The notes: a model not told the origin generated them from the sequence alone. A DNA stretch of 64,000 bases from Erysipelotrichaceae bacterium (GCA_018365815.1 JAGZJH010000006.1:18313-82312), one strand, 5' to 3'. Shown: positions 1 to 12,496, numbered from the stretch's first letter. Program-made: numbers and translations.

Positions 1-383
1 TTATAGTTGTTTTAATTGTAAGTAGTATTCCAATAGATAAGTTTAATATTGTTGTAAATATCTTGATTTCTTTTATATGTGCGATGCAGACAGAAAGTTT
101 AAAAAAAGTATTAGGTAAACCATTTTCATCGACTATGTGTACAGGAAATTTAAGAAGTGGCATAGAATATTTTTACCAAGCCATAAGTTATCACAGTCAA
201 AATGAGATGAAAAAATGTTTCTATTATCTTTTCATTAACTCTGCTTTTATTTTTGGGGTTATATTAGGGGGATGGATTACCAATATTATGATTGAAAAAG
301 CAATACTTATATGTTTATTTCCAATAGTAATAGCTACAATGTTTAAATGTTCAATAAATATTAAAAGGCTATCTTCGATTTGA
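1..383 (+). CDS. YoaK/DUF1275-family membrane protein, C-terminal part
   Basis: The frame is open to the left edge, so only the C-terminal part is present. It shows the YoaK (DUF1275) pattern: a membrane segment ending in a Cys-Ala-Met-Gln stretch, then Pro-Phe-Ser-Ser-Thr-Met with Thr-Gly-Asn-Leu, then two more hydrophobic segments. The family consists of small inner-membrane proteins of about 220 residues with no settled function. Family assignment is fairly secure; function is unknown. Confidence 0.7.
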   Translation, partial: IVVLIVSSIPIDKFNIVVNILISFICAMQTESLKKVLGKPFSSTMCTGNLRSGIEYFYQAISYHSQNEMKKCFYYLFINSAFIFGVILGGWITNIMIEKAILICLFPIVIATMFKCSINIKRLSSI

Positions 384-400
384 AATAGCCTCGTTGTTTT
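366..400 (+). terminator. Probable weak terminator after the YoaK-like gene
   Basis: AGGCTAT (366-372) pairs with ATAGCCT (385-391), followed by a T-rich tail. The hairpin overlaps the stop codon at 381-383. Confidence 0.4.
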
Positions 401-425
401 AAATGTAAATATTGTTTTTAATGTT

Positions 426-839
426 TTAAAAATATAAAGATAAGGTAAACATTGTCATGATGATGCTACCAAAAATAGCGAATGCAGAAAAATACAGTGC
501 TAATTGAGTAATTTTAAGATGAACCTTTAGACGATATTGGCGAAAGTATTTTTGATTGAGACGACTGGCTTTAACTGAAAAATAATATCCTAATATACCA
601 CTAATTAGAGTAGATAGAATATACCATATTTGCATTTGGATTTCTATTCCTGCTGGAAATAGAGTAAATATCACCCCAACTAATCCAAAAGCCAAAGCGA
701 TATAACTTTCATTGTTTTTAAGTTTTTTTGATGTAATAATTTGTGATTGTCTTTGCAATTCTTTTGTATTTAGATTACGAAGTTTATCACGATGTAAAGT
801 TTCATCTGCAACTTTCTTTTGAAAACTTCCCACACTCAT
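426..839 (-). CDS. Small membrane protein of unknown function
   Basis: A 137-residue protein with a charged, Lys/Arg/Gln-rich N-terminal stretch of about 45 residues that looks cytoplasmic. Three hydrophobic segments follow, roughly at residues 46-66, 71-93 and 113-135. I do not recognise a family. It begins 5 bases after the sulfatase stop on the same strand, so the two are probably co-transcribed. Good codon use and tight spacing support a real gene. Confidence 0.6.
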   Translation of the reverse strand: MSVGSFQKKVADETLHRDKLRNLNTKELQRQSQIITSKKLKNNESYIALAFGLVGVIFTLFPAGIEIQMQIWYILSTLISGILGYYFSVKASRLNQKYFRQYRLKVHLKITQLALYFSAFAIFGSIIMTMFTLSLYF

Positions 840-844
840 AAAAC

Positions 845-2335
845 TTAAAATCTTGGATCCTTACGATTTGGAACAATATCTCCAGTTTCAACAAACCATG
901 TCAGCATACGCATTTTCATTTCTATAATAATTGATTGATACTGTGGATTATCAATTTCATTACATAATTCCAAAGGATCATTTTCTAAGTTATAAAACTC
1001 ATCTTTTTCATATAAACGATAAACATATTTATAATTTTTCATGCGAATCATTACCGCTTTTGTATGTTCTAGACCCTCGCTACATTGTGTATCTAATCTA
1101 GGCCAGTATTCAGAGTCTTGATTATGTCCTCTTTCCATTGCCCAATATTCATTATGAATACGACCGCCCTCACAAAATATAGCATCGTGGTGGTTTTCAT
1201 TGCCTTTTAAACAGTCAACTAAAGATTTTCCAAAATGAACATACTCAGGGGTAATATCACACATTTGTTCTACGGTACTACAAAGATCAACCAATTCTAC
1301 TAAAGCATTGCTGATACGAGGTTTTACCTCAAATTGTACTGCCGGTTTAATGATTAATGGGACATTAGTAATGCAATCTTCAAAACAATTTTGTACCTTT
1401 TCAGCAATATTATAATCACCGGTATAATCACCATGATCAGAGAATACAAAAATTGAAGTATTATCATAAAGATGAGTTTCTTTTAATTTATTTTGAATTA
1501 AACCAAATTGATAATCAAAACGCGACACCATCGCTAAATAAGTTGCACGCATTTCAATAAAATTTTCATCACCCCAATTTTGTAAATTTTGTTTTTTTGA
1601 AATGCTTTTAAGCATACTTGGTTTATCTAATGATAAAGCATCAGGGCGACGAGGTGTACATAACTTACGATCAATGATACTAAACCATGGATCTTCACAA
1701 GCATAAGGTGGGTGAGGATAGCCTAAAGTGATATAAAGGAAAAATGGTTTTTGTGAAGGATCTTTACTTTTTTTATCAATATAATTTAAAGCAGCATCGA
1801 TTAAATGCCAATCAGAACCTTTTTGGTGCGCTTGTTCTTCACTGATTTTTCCTCTAAAATGAGCATAATATCCGGGTTTAGAAACATCATTTTGCGGGGG
1901 TGTATCATTGTTTTTAGTAGCATGAGGTTGAGGTCTGTTTTGACTGATGTATTCTTTACTATCCTCTTCAAAAAAGCCGTTATAATAGTGATCACAAAAC
2001 TCTGTTTTTACTAAATGAGCAGGAATAATATCATTACGACCAATCCAAATGACTTCATAGCCATTATTTTTCATCGTTCTTAAAAAATTAGGTTCCCCCT
2101 CATTTTGTAAATAGTGAATAGTTCGATGTCCAGTTGTGTGGGGATATAAGCCAGTTAGAAAACTACATCTTGATGGAACACATACAGGATTTTGACAATA
2201 AGCATTTTTAAAGGAAACACCTATTTGAGCAAGATGATCAAGATTTGGGGTAATACTCGCCTCACAACCAAGATGATGTAAACTATCGCTACGCATTTGA
2301 TCAGCGACGAAATAAACAATATTAGGTTTTTTCAT
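845..2335 (-). CDS. Sulfatase (type I, formylglycine-dependent family)
   Basis: A 496-residue alkaline-phosphatase-superfamily hydrolase expected to cleave sulfate esters. The N-terminus carries the metal-binding region (Asn-Ile-Val-Tyr-Phe-Val-Ala-Asp-Gln). The C-x-P-S-R motif at residues 52-56 provides Cys52 for conversion to formylglycine. A later Ser-Asp-His-Gly-Asp supplies further metal ligands. There is no signal peptide, so it should act in the cytoplasm on an imported sulfated sugar or small molecule. A Cys-type sulfatase in an anaerobe normally needs a radical-SAM maturase, and none lies in this window. The substrate cannot be named. Confidence 0.85.
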   Translation of the reverse strand: MKKPNIVYFVADQMRSDSLHHLGCEASITPNLDHLAQIGVSFKNAYCQNPVCVPSRCSFLTGLYPHTTGHRTIHYLQNEGEPNFLRTMKNNGYEVIWIGRNDIIPAHLVKTEFCDHYYNGFFEEDSKEYISQNRPQPHATKNNDTPPQNDVSKPGYYAHFRGKISEEQAHQKGSDWHLIDAALNYIDKKSKDPSQKPFFLYITLGYPHPPYACEDPWFSIIDRKLCTPRRPDALSLDKPSMLKSISKKQNLQNWGDENFIEMRATYLAMVSRFDYQFGLIQNKLKETHLYDNTSIFVFSDHGDYTGDYNIAEKVQNCFEDCITNVPLIIKPAVQFEVKPRISNALVELVDLCSTVEQMCDITPEYVHFGKSLVDCLKGNENHHDAIFCEGGRIHNEYWAMERGHNQDSEYWPRLDTQCSEGLEHTKAVMIRMKNYKYVYRLYEKDEFYNLENDPLELCNEIDNPQYQSIIIEMKMRMLTWFVETGDIVPNRKDPRF

Positions 2336-2460
2336 ATCAATCTTTCCTTTCCTTAAATCAATATTATTCTTTATTTAATCATACCACTATCTACTAATAT
2401 ATCGATACAGATTTTCACAAAAAATATGGCAAATAATTATATTGAGATAATGCGTTCTTA

Positions 2461-2490
2461 TTGCAACTCTACTTAAAATATGGCTATAAT
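2461..2490 (+). promoter_or_regulatory. Sigma-A-type promoter of the LDH-like gene
   Basis: TTGCAA (2461-2466), 18-base spacer, TATAAT (2485-2490). The Shine-Dalgarno sequence AAGAAGGAG follows at 2501-2509, so the leader would be very short. Confidence 0.65.
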
Positions 2491-2519
2491 ATTGAAGTAA
2501 AAGAAGGAGTGTTAGTGTT

Positions 2520-3467
2520 ATGAATATTAAAAACAGTAAAGTTGTAGTTGTGGGTGCAGGGAATGTAGGGGTAAGTATTGCCTTTACACTTATTAATCAA
2601 GGAATTTGTGATGAAATTGATTTAATTGATTTAAATGAAGAAAAAGTGATTGGAGAAGTATTAGATTTATCACACTGTATTGAGTATATGAACCGTAATG
2701 TAAAGGTTAAAGTGGGAACTTATGAAGATTGTAAAGATGCTAATATTGTTGTTATTACAGCCAGTGCTCCAATGCCTAAAGATAAAAATGATCGTTTATT
2801 AATGCTTGAATCATCTAAAAAGATTATGAAATCAATTGTTGATAATGTGATGGCAAATGGATTTGACGGTCATATGATTATTGTTTCTAACCCAGTGGAT
2901 ATTATGTCATATTATGCTTATAAAATTTCAGGTTTACGTCCTTGTCAAGTCATTGGAAGTGGGACAACTTTAGATACTGCTCGTTTAAAATACAGTATCG
3001 CAAAACGTATTAATGTTGATCCTCGTAGTGTGAATGGATTAGTCATCGGTGAGCATGGAGATACTGAAATGATTCCATGGAGTACTGTCACAATCGGTGG
3101 TAAAGATATTCATAGCGTCGTAAGAGATAACAAAGATCGTCTTGGTGAAAATCCTTATGAAGTGATTAAACAAGAGGTTATTCGTGGAGGTTGGGAAATC
3201 TTTAACCGTAAAGGTAATACTTGTTATGGAATTGCAGCTGCAACAGTAGGGATTATTAAAACTATTTTATTTAATGAAAATAAAATTTTACCGGTATCAA
3301 CTTTATTACAAGGTCAATATGGCGAAGAAGATGTTTACATCTCTGTTCCAACGATTATTGATCATACCGGGGCAAAAGAAATTGTTGAAATGAATTTAAC
3401 AAAAGAAGAATTAGAAGAATTTAAATTATCGTGTGCACAAATGAGATTTTTTTATAAAGATTTATAA
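2520..3467 (+). CDS. LDH/MDH-superfamily L-2-hydroxyacid dehydrogenase (lactate dehydrogenase-like)
   Basis: A 315-residue NAD-dependent dehydrogenase that interconverts a 2-oxoacid and an L-2-hydroxyacid. It has the Rossmann motif Gly-Ala-Gly-Asn-Val-Gly near the N-terminus, Ser-Gly-Thr-Thr-Leu-Asp-Thr-Ala-Arg in the middle, and the catalytic Gly-Glu-His-Gly-Asp-Thr-Glu segment. The mobile specificity loop differs from classical lactate dehydrogenase: the usual Gln-Lys-Pro-Gly-Glu-Thr-Arg is replaced by a one-residue-longer Met-Pro-Lys-Asp-Lys-Asn-Asp-Arg. The preferred substrate may be a bulkier 2-oxoacid, as in hydroxyisocaproate dehydrogenases. It is a single-gene unit between its own promoter and terminator. 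Confidence 0.8.
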   Translation: MNIKNSKVVVVGAGNVGVSIAFTLINQGICDEIDLIDLNEEKVIGEVLDLSHCIEYMNRNVKVKVGTYEDCKDANIVVITASAPMPKDKNDRLLMLESSKKIMKSIVDNVMANGFDGHMIIVSNPVDIMSYYAYKISGLRPCQVIGSGTTLDTARLKYSIAKRINVDPRSVNGLVIGEHGDTEMIPWSTVTIGGKDIHSVVRDNKDRLGENPYEVIKQEVIRGGWEIFNRKGNTCYGIAAATVGIIKTILFNENKILPVSTLLQGQYGEEDVYISVPTIIDHTGAKEIVEMNLTKEELEEFKLSCAQMRFFYKDL

Positions 3468-3497
3468 AATTGAAGTATTTAAAACTTCAATTTTTTT
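3468..3497 (+). terminator. Rho-independent terminator of the LDH-like gene
   Basis: AATTGAAGT (3468-3476) pairs perfectly with ACTTCAATT (3484-3492), followed by a T run to 3497. Confidence 0.85.
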
Positions 3498-3574
3498 ATG
3501 TTTAAATAGTTCTGTATTAGGATTTGATGAATGTGTTGAAATCATAGAAAAAATTTATCAACAAAAGGAGTAAT

Positions 3575-4265
3575 ATGAAAAAAATTTTTTAACTGTTTAA
3601 CAAGATATGAAAAAATATTGTGGAGTGTATCATTTGTTTTAATTGTACTTTCATTTGTGATATTTGATTGAGAAAATCATTTAACGCTAATAACATCTTT
3701 GATAGGTGTTACATCACTTATTTTTTGTGCAAAAGGATATCCAATTGGCCAGTTGCTTATGGTTGGATTTAGTTTATTATATGGATTAATTTCTTTTAAT
3801 TTTGCTTATTATGGTGAAATGTTAACTTATTTAGGGATGACAATGTCAATGGCTGTTTTTTCACTAATTTCTTGGTTAAAAAATCCTTATAGTGAAAATA
3901 CCAAAGAAATTCAAGTCTATACATTAAATGAAAACGAATTTAAAACAATGTTTAAAATGGCATTTATTGCGACTTTCGTTTTCTACTTTGTATTAAAATA
4001 CTTTAATACCCCAAATATTATACCAAGTACCGTTTCAGTGACTACAAGTTTTATTGCAGTATATTTAACCTATAAAAGAAGTGTTTATTTTGCTTTAGGT
4101 TATGCAATGAATGATTTAGTGTTGATTTGTTTATGGTTAATGGCTGCAATGGAAAATCAAGTTTATTATTCTGTGGTTGTATGTTTTGTCATGTTTTTGA
4201 TCAATGATATATACGGATTTTTAAGCTGGCGAAAAATGGAGGCTCGACAGTTTACTTCATCCTAA
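3575..4265 (+). pseudogene. pnuC: PnuC-type nicotinamide riboside transporter, broken near its start
   Basis: The downstream frame (from about 3591, and uninterrupted from 3672) encodes a polytopic PnuC-like vitamin B3 transporter, with the Gly-Tyr-Ala-Met-Asn-Asp-Leu segment and a C-terminal Trp-Arg-Lys. A good Shine-Dalgarno (AAAAGGAG, 3563-3570) and ATG (3575) lie upstream, but two lesions separate them from the body. The first is one surplus base in the A7/T6 run at 3578-3590, so the ATG frame stops after five codons. The second is an in-frame TGA at 3669-3671 where a Trp is expected. A shorter product starting near 3699 would lack the first membrane segment. Probably inactive, unless the lesions are sequence errors. 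Confidence 0.7.
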
Positions 4266-4385
4266 AATAAAGTGTTTATTCTTCTTATTTTTAATCATTT
4301 TGTCTACTCCTATTTAGATGTAAAGACAAATGTATATTATTTTATAAAATAATATGTTAAAATAAAAGCAAATGAGGTGATTAGC

Positions 4386-4991
4386 TTGAATACAAAAGTT
4401 GTAAGTAAACAAGAAATGAATGAAATTATTGAAACATTAAAATCAAATCAAGTAGTGGCTTTTCCTACTGAAACGGTATTTGGATTAGGCGCAATGTTTA
4501 ACTCTCTTGAAGCATTAGATCAATTAGTTAAAAGTAAACATCGTGATGCAAGTAAGGCAATCACATTAATGGTCAGTGATGTTTTAGAGATTGAAAATTA
4601 TGCTTATGTGACAAGTAGAGATTGGAAGATTATACATTCATTTATGCCGGGTAAAATTACTCTCATTTTAAACAAAAAAGAAAACGTGAGTAAACAAATG
4701 ACATCTAATAAGGAAACTATTGGTATTCGTATTCCTGATGATGAATTTGTATTATCGTTACTTAAAAAAACCGGTCCTTTGTTAGTGACCAGTGCAAATA
4801 TGTCCGGAAGTATTAATACGACAAGTGTTGAGGAAGTTTTAAATCAATTGGAGGGTAAAATTCCTTTAATTGTGGAAGGGAAAAGCGGAAGTCATAAAGC
4901 AAGTACGGTGGTAGATTTAAGTAAAGATAAGATTAAAATTTTAAGAGAAGGCGATATTTCATTAGCGATGATTGAGGAGGTATTAAAATGA
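4386..4991 (+). CDS. tsaC: L-threonylcarbamoyladenylate synthase (YrdC domain)
   Basis: Makes threonylcarbamoyl-AMP from threonine, bicarbonate and ATP for the t6A37 modification of ANN-decoding tRNAs. The YrdC domain shows Pro-Thr-Glu-Thr-Val-Phe-Gly-Leu-Gly and the Lys-x-Arg segment (Lys-His-Arg-Asp-Ala). It has 201 residues and lacks the C-terminal domain of long Sua5 proteins. I prefer the TTG at 4386, five bases after AGGTGA (4375-4380); a GTG at 4377 would sit inside that site. It overlaps rpiB by four bases. In Bacillus subtilis the homologue is also just upstream of rpiB and upp. Confidence 0.9.
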   Translation: MNTKVVSKQEMNEIIETLKSNQVVAFPTETVFGLGAMFNSLEALDQLVKSKHRDASKAITLMVSDVLEIENYAYVTSRDWKIIHSFMPGKITLILNKKENVSKQMTSNKETIGIRIPDDEFVLSLLKKTGPLLVTSANMSGSINTTSVEEVLNQLEGKIPLIVEGKSGSHKASTVVDLSKDKIKILREGDISLAMIEEVLK

Positions 4992-5431
4992 AATTGGCAT
5001 TAGCATGTGATCATGGGGGATTTAAACTTAAAGAAACGGTTAAAAAACATTTAGAAGAAAAAGGATATGAAGTCGTTGATTTTGGAACTTACAGTGAAGA
5101 AAGTTGTGACTATCCTGATTATGCATCTAAAGCGGCTTTTGCAGTAGCTAAAAAAGAATGTGAAAAAGGGATTGTCATTTGTGGAACTGGAATTGGGGTA
5201 AGTATTGTGGCTAATAAAGTTCATGGTATTCGTTGTGCACTAGTTCATGATGTCTTTAGTGCTAAAGCAACACGTCAACATAATGATACAAATATGATGG
5301 CAATGGGAGCTAGAGTAATTGGAGAAGGATTGGCGTTAGAAATTGTTGATGCATGGCTTAATGCAAGTTATGAGGGTGGTCGTCATGATTTAAGAATTGA
5401 AAAAATGATGGCACTAGAAAAAAATCAATAA
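4988..5431 (+). CDS. rpiB: Ribose-5-phosphate isomerase B
   Basis: Interconverts ribose 5-phosphate and ribulose 5-phosphate in the non-oxidative pentose phosphate pathway. The 147-residue protein has the RpiB/LacAB signature: Cys-Asp-His-Gly-Gly near the N-terminus, the active-site Cys-Gly-Thr-Gly-Ile-Gly segment, and Arg-Gln-His-Asn-Asp-Thr-Asn in the phosphate-binding region. Its ATG overlaps the tsaC stop (ATGA), implying translational coupling. LacA/LacB are relatives, but a single gene in this context fits RpiB. Confidence 0.92.
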   Translation: MKLALACDHGGFKLKETVKKHLEEKGYEVVDFGTYSEESCDYPDYASKAAFAVAKKECEKGIVICGTGIGVSIVANKVHGIRCALVHDVFSAKATRQHNDTNMMAMGARVIGEGLALEIVDAWLNASYEGGRHDLRIEKMMALEKNQ

Positions 5432-5509
5432 TTGAAAGATTATTGATTAAAACAAACACTTGACTTAAAGTCAACTCTAAGGTTTATAATAACAAAAAGG
5501 AGAAGATTT

Positions 5510-6133
5510 ATGGCAACAACAATTATTAATCACCCTTTGATTACACATAAACTTACAATTATGCGTAAAAAAGAAACGGGTAATAAAGAATTTTGTGAAA
5601 ACATTAAGGAAATTACAGAACTGGCAGCATATGTTGTAACTGCAAATTTACCGGTTAAAGAAGTCGAAATTGACACACCGATTACAACAATGAAAACAAC
5701 TGTTTTAGCTAAAGACATTATTTTAGTTCCAATTTTAAGAGCCGGATTAGGTTTTGTAGAAGGAATGAAAGCAGTCATTCCAACTGCAAGTGTGGGTCAT
5801 ATTGGTATGAAGCGTGATGAAGATACTCTTATTGCTCATGAATATTATGCTAATTTCCCGGGTAATTTAAGTGAAGCAACAGTGATTGTATTAGATCCGA
5901 TGTTAGCAACTGGTTCAAGTTCAACACAAGCTATTAAAAACATTAAAGAACGTGGTGCAAAAGATATTAAATTTTTAAGTTTAGTCGCTGCACCTGAAGG
6001 AATTAAAGTGATTGAAAAAGATCACCCTGATGTAGATTTATATGTTTGTGCAGTTGATGAAAAATTAAATGAAAAAGGATATATTGTTCCCGGTTTAGGA
6101 GATGCGGGAGATCGTATTTTTGGAACCGAATAA
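5510..6133 (+). CDS. upp: Uracil phosphoribosyltransferase
   Basis: Salvages uracil by joining it to PRPP to make UMP. The 207-residue protein has the PRPP loop Asp-Pro-Met-Leu-Ala-Thr-Gly-Ser-Ser and the C-terminal Gly-Leu-Gly-Asp-Ala-Gly-Asp-Arg uracil-binding segment. AAAAAGGAG precedes the ATG. It overlaps the first gene of the atp operon, so ATP synthase transcription may partly come from here. The upp-atp order is that of Bacillus. Confidence 0.95.
   Translation: MATTIINHPLITHKLTIMRKKETGNKEFCENIKEITELAAYVVTANLPVKEVEIDTPITTMKTTVLAKDIILVPILRAGLGFVEGMKAVIPTASVGHIGMKRDEDTLIAHEYYANFPGNLSEATVIVLDPMLATGSSSTQAIKNIKERGAKDIKFLSLVAAPEGIKVIEKDHPDVDLYVCAVDEKLNEKGYIVPGLGDAGDRIFGTE
5853..5866. promoter_or_regulatory. 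Candidate Noc-binding site inside upp
   Basis: ATTTCCCGGGTAAT matches the Bacillus Noc consensus ATTTCCCGGGAAAT at 13 of 14 bases. CCCGGG is rare in DNA this AT-rich and a noc gene is present at 52.6 kb. It lies in a coding region, so chance cannot be excluded. Confidence 0.3.
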
Positions 6134-6329
6134 TTCAATTTTAAAGTCAGTGATATTGGCTTTAAATCTTGGACTTGATATTTTTGGTGTGCTTATTTTT
6201 TCAGTATTTATAGGATTAATCGCTGATCGATATTTTAATATTGCACCAATAGGAATACTTATTAGTAGTATATTTGGAATTATTGGCAGTTTTAAAAAGA
6301 TTTTAGAAATCGGAGGTAAGAAAAAATGA
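6120..6329 (+). CDS. AtpZ/AtpI-type small membrane protein of the ATP synthase operon
   Basis: A protein of about 69 residues with two hydrophobic helices and a basic C-terminus. It resembles the AtpZ family that precedes atpI in many atp operons and is thought to help c-ring assembly or Mg2+/Ca2+ transport. I prefer the TTG at 6120, nine bases after GGGAG (6106-6110); an ATG at 6102 lies deeper inside upp and lacks a site. The gene overlaps both the upp end and the atpI start. Confidence 0.65.
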   Translation: MEPNNSILKSVILALNLGLDIFGVLIFSVFIGLIADRYFNIAPIGILISSIFGIIGSFKKILEIGGKKK

Positions 6330-6694
6330 ATAATGAAAATAAAATTATTCGTTTATCGTTTTCGCTTTTTATTAAACTTTCAATAATTTTGGTCATACTA
6401 AGTGTGATATGTCAACAAATTGCTTTTATTTTAGGATTTGTATTAGGATATATTACAAGTTTAATCGTTTTTTTGATGACTATTTTAAGCATTGATTATT
6501 TATTGCTGACTAAAAATAGAATGATGTTAGTTTTTAGTCGATTAGTTAAAATGCTTATTTATTCAATTGGATTTATATTAGCGATAAAATTACCCAGTTT
6601 GTTTAATTTAATTTTTGTGGCATTAGGGTATTTTATGATAAAAATGACAATATTCTATAATCATTATAGAATGCGAAAGCGAGGTGAAGTGTAA
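6326..6694 (+). CDS. atpI: ATP synthase protein I
   Basis: A 122-residue protein with four predicted transmembrane helices, in the atpI position directly upstream of atpB. AtpI proteins are divergent and help c-ring assembly. Similarity here rests on size, topology and place rather than a sharp motif. It overlaps the previous gene by four bases and touches the atpB ATG (TAATG). Confidence 0.75.
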   Translation: MNNENKIIRLSFSLFIKLSIILVILSVICQQIAFILGFVLGYITSLIVFLMTILSIDYLLLTKNRMMLVFSRLVKMLIYSIGFILAIKLPSLFNLIFVALGYFMIKMTIFYNHYRMRKRGEV

Positions 6695-7383
6695 TGGATA
6701 ATCTGTTATTAGTAGGGATGAATTTGCATATTGTAATTCAACCGGAGTTGATTTTTTCATTGGTGATTATTGCATCAATTTGTGCATTTTGTATTTATGC
6801 AGGTAAAAAAGTTCAAGAAGCCGATCCAAGCACAAAGCCTACTGGTGTTGTGTTAGTTTGTGAAACGGGAGTGAAAATGATTCAGGATTACATGATCTCA
6901 ATTATGCCCAATCAAAAATTTGTGAAAAATTATTATCCTTATTTTGCCATAATGGCAGTTTATTTAGTGATTAGTAATTTAAGTGGTTTGATAGCTTTTG
7001 ATGCACCAACTTCCAATTTCTCAATTACTTTTTCAATTACTTTAATTACATTTGCATTAATTCAATGGAATGCCTTTAAAACAAAAGGAGGCTTTACATA
7101 TATTAAAGATTTAATATGGCCACCGACAAATTTATTAGGAGCGGTTTCACCATTAATTTCATTATCAATGCGTATGTTTGGAAATATTTTAAGTGGTTCT
7201 ATTTTAATGGGGTTGGTATACAGTTTTACCGGTTGGTTATCTAGCCTACTAATACCGTTTAATTTTTTAGGACCGATTGTTGCCCCAATTTTACATGCTT
7301 ATTTTGATGTGTTTGCTGGGTGTATTCAAACATTAGTATTTATTACATTATCTAGTATTTTAATAGCCATTGAGGCTGAATAA
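6694..7383 (+). CDS. atpB: ATP synthase F0 subunit a
   Basis: The stator channel subunit that carries ions to and from the c ring. The 229-residue, five- to six-helix protein carries the essential arginine in Ser-Leu-Ser-Met-Arg-Met-Phe-Gly-Asn (Arg160). The C-terminal helices follow with the conserved His and Asp of the exit half-channel region (Leu-His-Ala-Tyr-Phe-Asp). The start follows the atpI stop as TAATG with GAGGTG upstream. It works with the Na+-type c subunit encoded next. Confidence 0.95.
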   Translation: MDNLLLVGMNLHIVIQPELIFSLVIIASICAFCIYAGKKVQEADPSTKPTGVVLVCETGVKMIQDYMISIMPNQKFVKNYYPYFAIMAVYLVISNLSGLIAFDAPTSNFSITFSITLITFALIQWNAFKTKGGFTYIKDLIWPPTNLLGAVSPLISLSMRMFGNILSGSILMGLVYSFTGWLSSLLIPFNFLGPIVAPILHAYFDVFAGCIQTLVFITLSSILIAIEAE

Positions 7384-7390
7384 GAATTAG

Positions 7391-7630
<240 letters not shown>

Positions 7631-7654
7631 TCAAAAACAGTCAGGAGGGAAAGC

Positions 7655-8158
7655 ATGAGTATCGATGTAGCAGGAAAACTATTCCCTAATATTACGACAA
7701 TAATTATTCAATTATGTGCGACTGGTGTAATGTTTTTGGTGTTTAAAAAATATTTATGGAACACTGTTAAAGCATTTATGGAAAAACGAGCTGAAATAAT
7801 TGAGGGTAATATTTTAGAAGCAAAGCAAATCAATGAAAAGGCTAAAGTATTTATCGAAGAAAGTGAAAATCAAGCAAAAGCAGCTGCTAAAGAATATCGT
7901 GAAATTATTGAAAAAGCCAAAGATGAAGCATTAATGGTTAAAGAAGGAATATTAGAAGAAGCAAATAAAGAAGCAAAAGCTAAACTTGTTCAAGCAGATC
8001 GTCAAATTGAAGCACAAAAACTTGCAGCTAAAGAAGAAATGAAACAAGAAATTGTAGAAGTTGCATTAGAGGTTGCGACAAAAGTAATGGAAAAAGAAAT
8101 TGATTATGAAACTAATCAGAAATTTGCTGATGAGTTTATTAAGGATATTGTGAATTAA
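7655..8158 (+). CDS. atpF: ATP synthase F0 subunit b
   Basis: Peripheral stalk subunit: one N-terminal membrane helix (about residues 12-32), then a long Ala/Glu/Lys-rich amphipathic helix that dimerises and contacts delta. It has 167 residues, a normal length. A good Shine-Dalgarno (AGGAGGG) precedes the ATG. The stop overlaps the atpH ATG (TAATG). Confidence 0.93.
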   Translation: MSIDVAGKLFPNITTIIIQLCATGVMFLVFKKYLWNTVKAFMEKRAEIIEGNILEAKQINEKAKVFIEESENQAKAAAKEYREIIEKAKDEALMVKEGILEEANKEAKAKLVQADRQIEAQKLAAKEEMKQEIVEVALEVATKVMEKEIDYETNQKFADEFIKDIVN

Positions 8159-8691
8159 TGGATAACGTGGCATTGATTTATGCTACTTCATTATTTGAAT
8201 TAGCAAGTGAAACAAATGATATTGAAACGTTTGAAAAAGACTTAACTTTAGTCAAAGAGGTTTTAATGTCGGATGATTCAATTATGAATTTTTTAAACCA
8301 TTACAAAATGACGAAAGAAGCAAAAATTCAAGTGATTGACCAATCTTTTAAAGATCAAGTTTCGCTATATGTTTTAAATTTTATAAAGTTGTTAATTGTG
8401 AAAAAGAGAATTAATGAGTTATTAAACATCATTGAAGCCTATCATCAATTAACTAACGATTATTTAGGGATTAAAGAAGGAGTAATTTACGCCACTTATT
8501 CTTTAAAACAAGAAGAAATATCACGTATTGAACAAGCGATGAGTGAAAAATTAAATGTAAAAGTTAAATTAACTTGTAAAGTAGATGAATCGTTAATCGG
8601 AGGTTTAAAAGTTGTTGTTGGCAACCATATTGAAGATGGTTCGATTAAAAATAGAATGAATTTACTTAAACAAGAATTATTAAGAAAGTAG
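8158..8691 (+). CDS. atpH: ATP synthase F1 subunit delta
   Basis: Links the peripheral stalk to the top of the alpha3beta3 head. The 177-residue protein has the family pattern: an N-terminal Tyr-Ala-x-Ser-Leu-Phe-Glu-Leu-Ala helix, and C-terminal Asp-Glu-Ser-Leu-Ile-Gly-Gly-Leu followed by Asp-Gly-Ser-Ile-Lys-Asn-Arg. It is coupled to atpF by a one-base overlap. Confidence 0.93.
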   Translation: MDNVALIYATSLFELASETNDIETFEKDLTLVKEVLMSDDSIMNFLNHYKMTKEAKIQVIDQSFKDQVSLYVLNFIKLLIVKKRINELLNIIEAYHQLTNDYLGIKEGVIYATYSLKQEEISRIEQAMSEKLNVKVKLTCKVDESLIGGLKVVVGNHIEDGSIKNRMNLLKQELLRK

Positions 8692-8700
8692 GTGAACTTA

Positions 8701-12496
<3,796 letters not shown>

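Noticed and set aside
3669..3671. TGA read as tryptophan (mollicute-type code)
   Set aside because: Other genes use TGG for Trp and several end in TGA (for example the gene ending at 383 and the DUF1146 gene at 21749), so the TGA is a true stop.
8692..8700. GTG at 8692 as the atpA start
   Set aside because: It sits within the AGGTGA ribosome site of the GTG at 8701, which gives the conserved AtpA N-terminus.
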